The notes beneath the pieces are model-generated. The model did not search any database and was not told where the DNA came from. It saw only the letters and a program-made list of their open reading frames with translations. Shown here piece by piece: positions 6,035-6,438 of a stretch of 6,438 nt of DNA. A program made the position numbers and the translations under genes. Numbering within the stretch: the stretch's first letter is position 1; every line of letters begins with the position of its first letter. Origin of the DNA: Methanosarcinales archaeon (GTDB lineage: Archaea; Halobacteriota; Methanosarcinia; Methanosarcinales; Methanogasteraceae); the NCBI GenBank assembly GCA_003661105.1, contig QMVM01000114.1:1-6438 (forward strand), given 5' to 3'.

Positions 6035-6161
6035 GCCAACAATTCATTTTCCTGATTTTTTCGCGACACTCAATCGCAGAATTTTCTTCTCTTATCGAAA
6101 AATTTTATGGAATAGTTAAAAAAGGATGAATTATTTAAAAAAGGGAAACGTCTACTCAGTC

Positions 6162-6199
6162 CTTATTACCAGAAAATATCTGTAAAAACAGGTAATAAG
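6162..6199. repeat. Inverted repeat CTTATTACC / GGTAATAAG
   Basis: A perfect 9-bp inverted repeat with arms 6162-6170 and 6191-6199 and a 20-nt spacer that holds a small hairpin (CTGT, AAAA, ACAG at 6180-6191). It lies about 195 bp upstream of the kinase start. No T-tract follows on either strand, so it is not an intrinsic terminator. It could be an operator for a dimeric regulator such as the sigma-54 activator; that is untested inference. Confidence 0.55.
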
Positions 6200-6246
6200 A
6201 GTCTCATAAAAAAAACTCATGGATTTCGCTCGGGGGCAAGGCGCGA

Positions 6247-6270
6247 GGATGAAAAAACGTGGATGAAAAA
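6247..6270. repeat. Direct repeat GGATGAAAAA, period 14
   Basis: GGATGAAAAA occurs at 6247-6256 and again at 6261-6270, a spacing of 14 bp, twice the period of the heptamer arrays elsewhere in the window. Only two copies are present and the word is A-rich, so significance is uncertain. Confidence 0.4.
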
Positions 6271-6377
6271 TCAGCGTTGCAATTAGGAACGGGAAATAAA
6301 TAAGTTGAACAAAAATTAGGCATCCTTCATATTATTCCAAAAGTAGTTTACACTTTGTTGATCTTGTATTTTGGTAG

Positions 6378-6405
6378 TGAAATTTGAAACTTGAAATTAG
6401 AAATT
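6378..6405. repeat. Heptamer tandem array, unit TGAAATT
   Basis: Four units in exact 7-base register: TGAAATT (6378), TGAAACT (6385), TGAAATT (6392) and AGAAATT (6399). Two one-base differences separate the variant units from the majority unit. The array sits in non-coding DNA near the right edge. Confidence 0.75.
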
Positions 6406-6438
6406 GGGGGAAATACAAGAATGTAGATGCGTTACCTA

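Larger units (their letters stand above)
5968..6438. other. AT-rich upstream region without a gene
   Basis: About 470 bp with stop codons in all frames and no recognisable product. It contains the possible promoter near 6000, the direct repeat TTAAAAAAGG (6116-6125 and 6135-6144), a dyad (6162-6199), the direct repeat GGATGAAAAA 14 bp apart (6247 and 6261), and a heptamer array (6378-6405). An ATG at 6429 on the plus strand is open to the window edge but lacks a well-placed ribosome binding site, so a divergent gene cannot be asserted. Confidence 0.6.

Overview
The window looks like chromosomal DNA of a free-living, probably anaerobic or environmental bacterium. The gene set (an AAA-ATPase-like/PD-(D/E)XK protein, an NtrC-type sigma-54 activator and a PAS histidine kinase with a stand-alone receiver) and the seven-base tandem repeats between genes recall uncultured Desulfobacterota or Nitrospirota. 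That placement is an impression, not a result. All four convincing genes are on the minus strand. Nothing recognisable lies on the plus strand.

In transcription order, right to left: 5968-6438 is an AT-rich upstream region with a dyad (CTTATTACC, 20-nt spacer, GGTAATAAG), a possible -10 hexamer and a small heptamer array. Next is a membrane-bound PAS sensor histidine kinase (4315-5967), whose 3' end overlaps by 32 bp the start of a single-domain receiver protein (3966-4346). A gene-free stretch of about 435 bp (3531-3965) follows. Then comes a complete sigma-54-dependent response regulator (2169-3530), a gap of about 100 bp filled almost entirely with two heptamer arrays (2083-2166), and a 527-residue AAA-ATPase-like/PD-(D/E)XK protein (482-2065). 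The last 481 bases hold two more heptamer arrays and no convincing gene.

The kinase and the small receiver are almost certainly one translationally coupled signalling pair. The sigma-54 regulator has an intact receiver, AAA+ domain and Fis-type HTH but no kinase of its own in the window, so the upstream kinase is its most plausible partner; this is inferred from position only. No good sigma-54 promoter is visible, so its targets are probably elsewhere. The ATPase/nuclease-like gene has an intact ATPase and PD-(D/E)XK signature and is bracketed by heptamer arrays of different sequence. That makes it the best candidate for an independently acquired or poorly understood element.

The most unusual feature is the set of short arrays with a 7-base period. 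At least seven occur in the window, nearly all between genes. Each has its own heptamer, and several share a GAA/TTC core.
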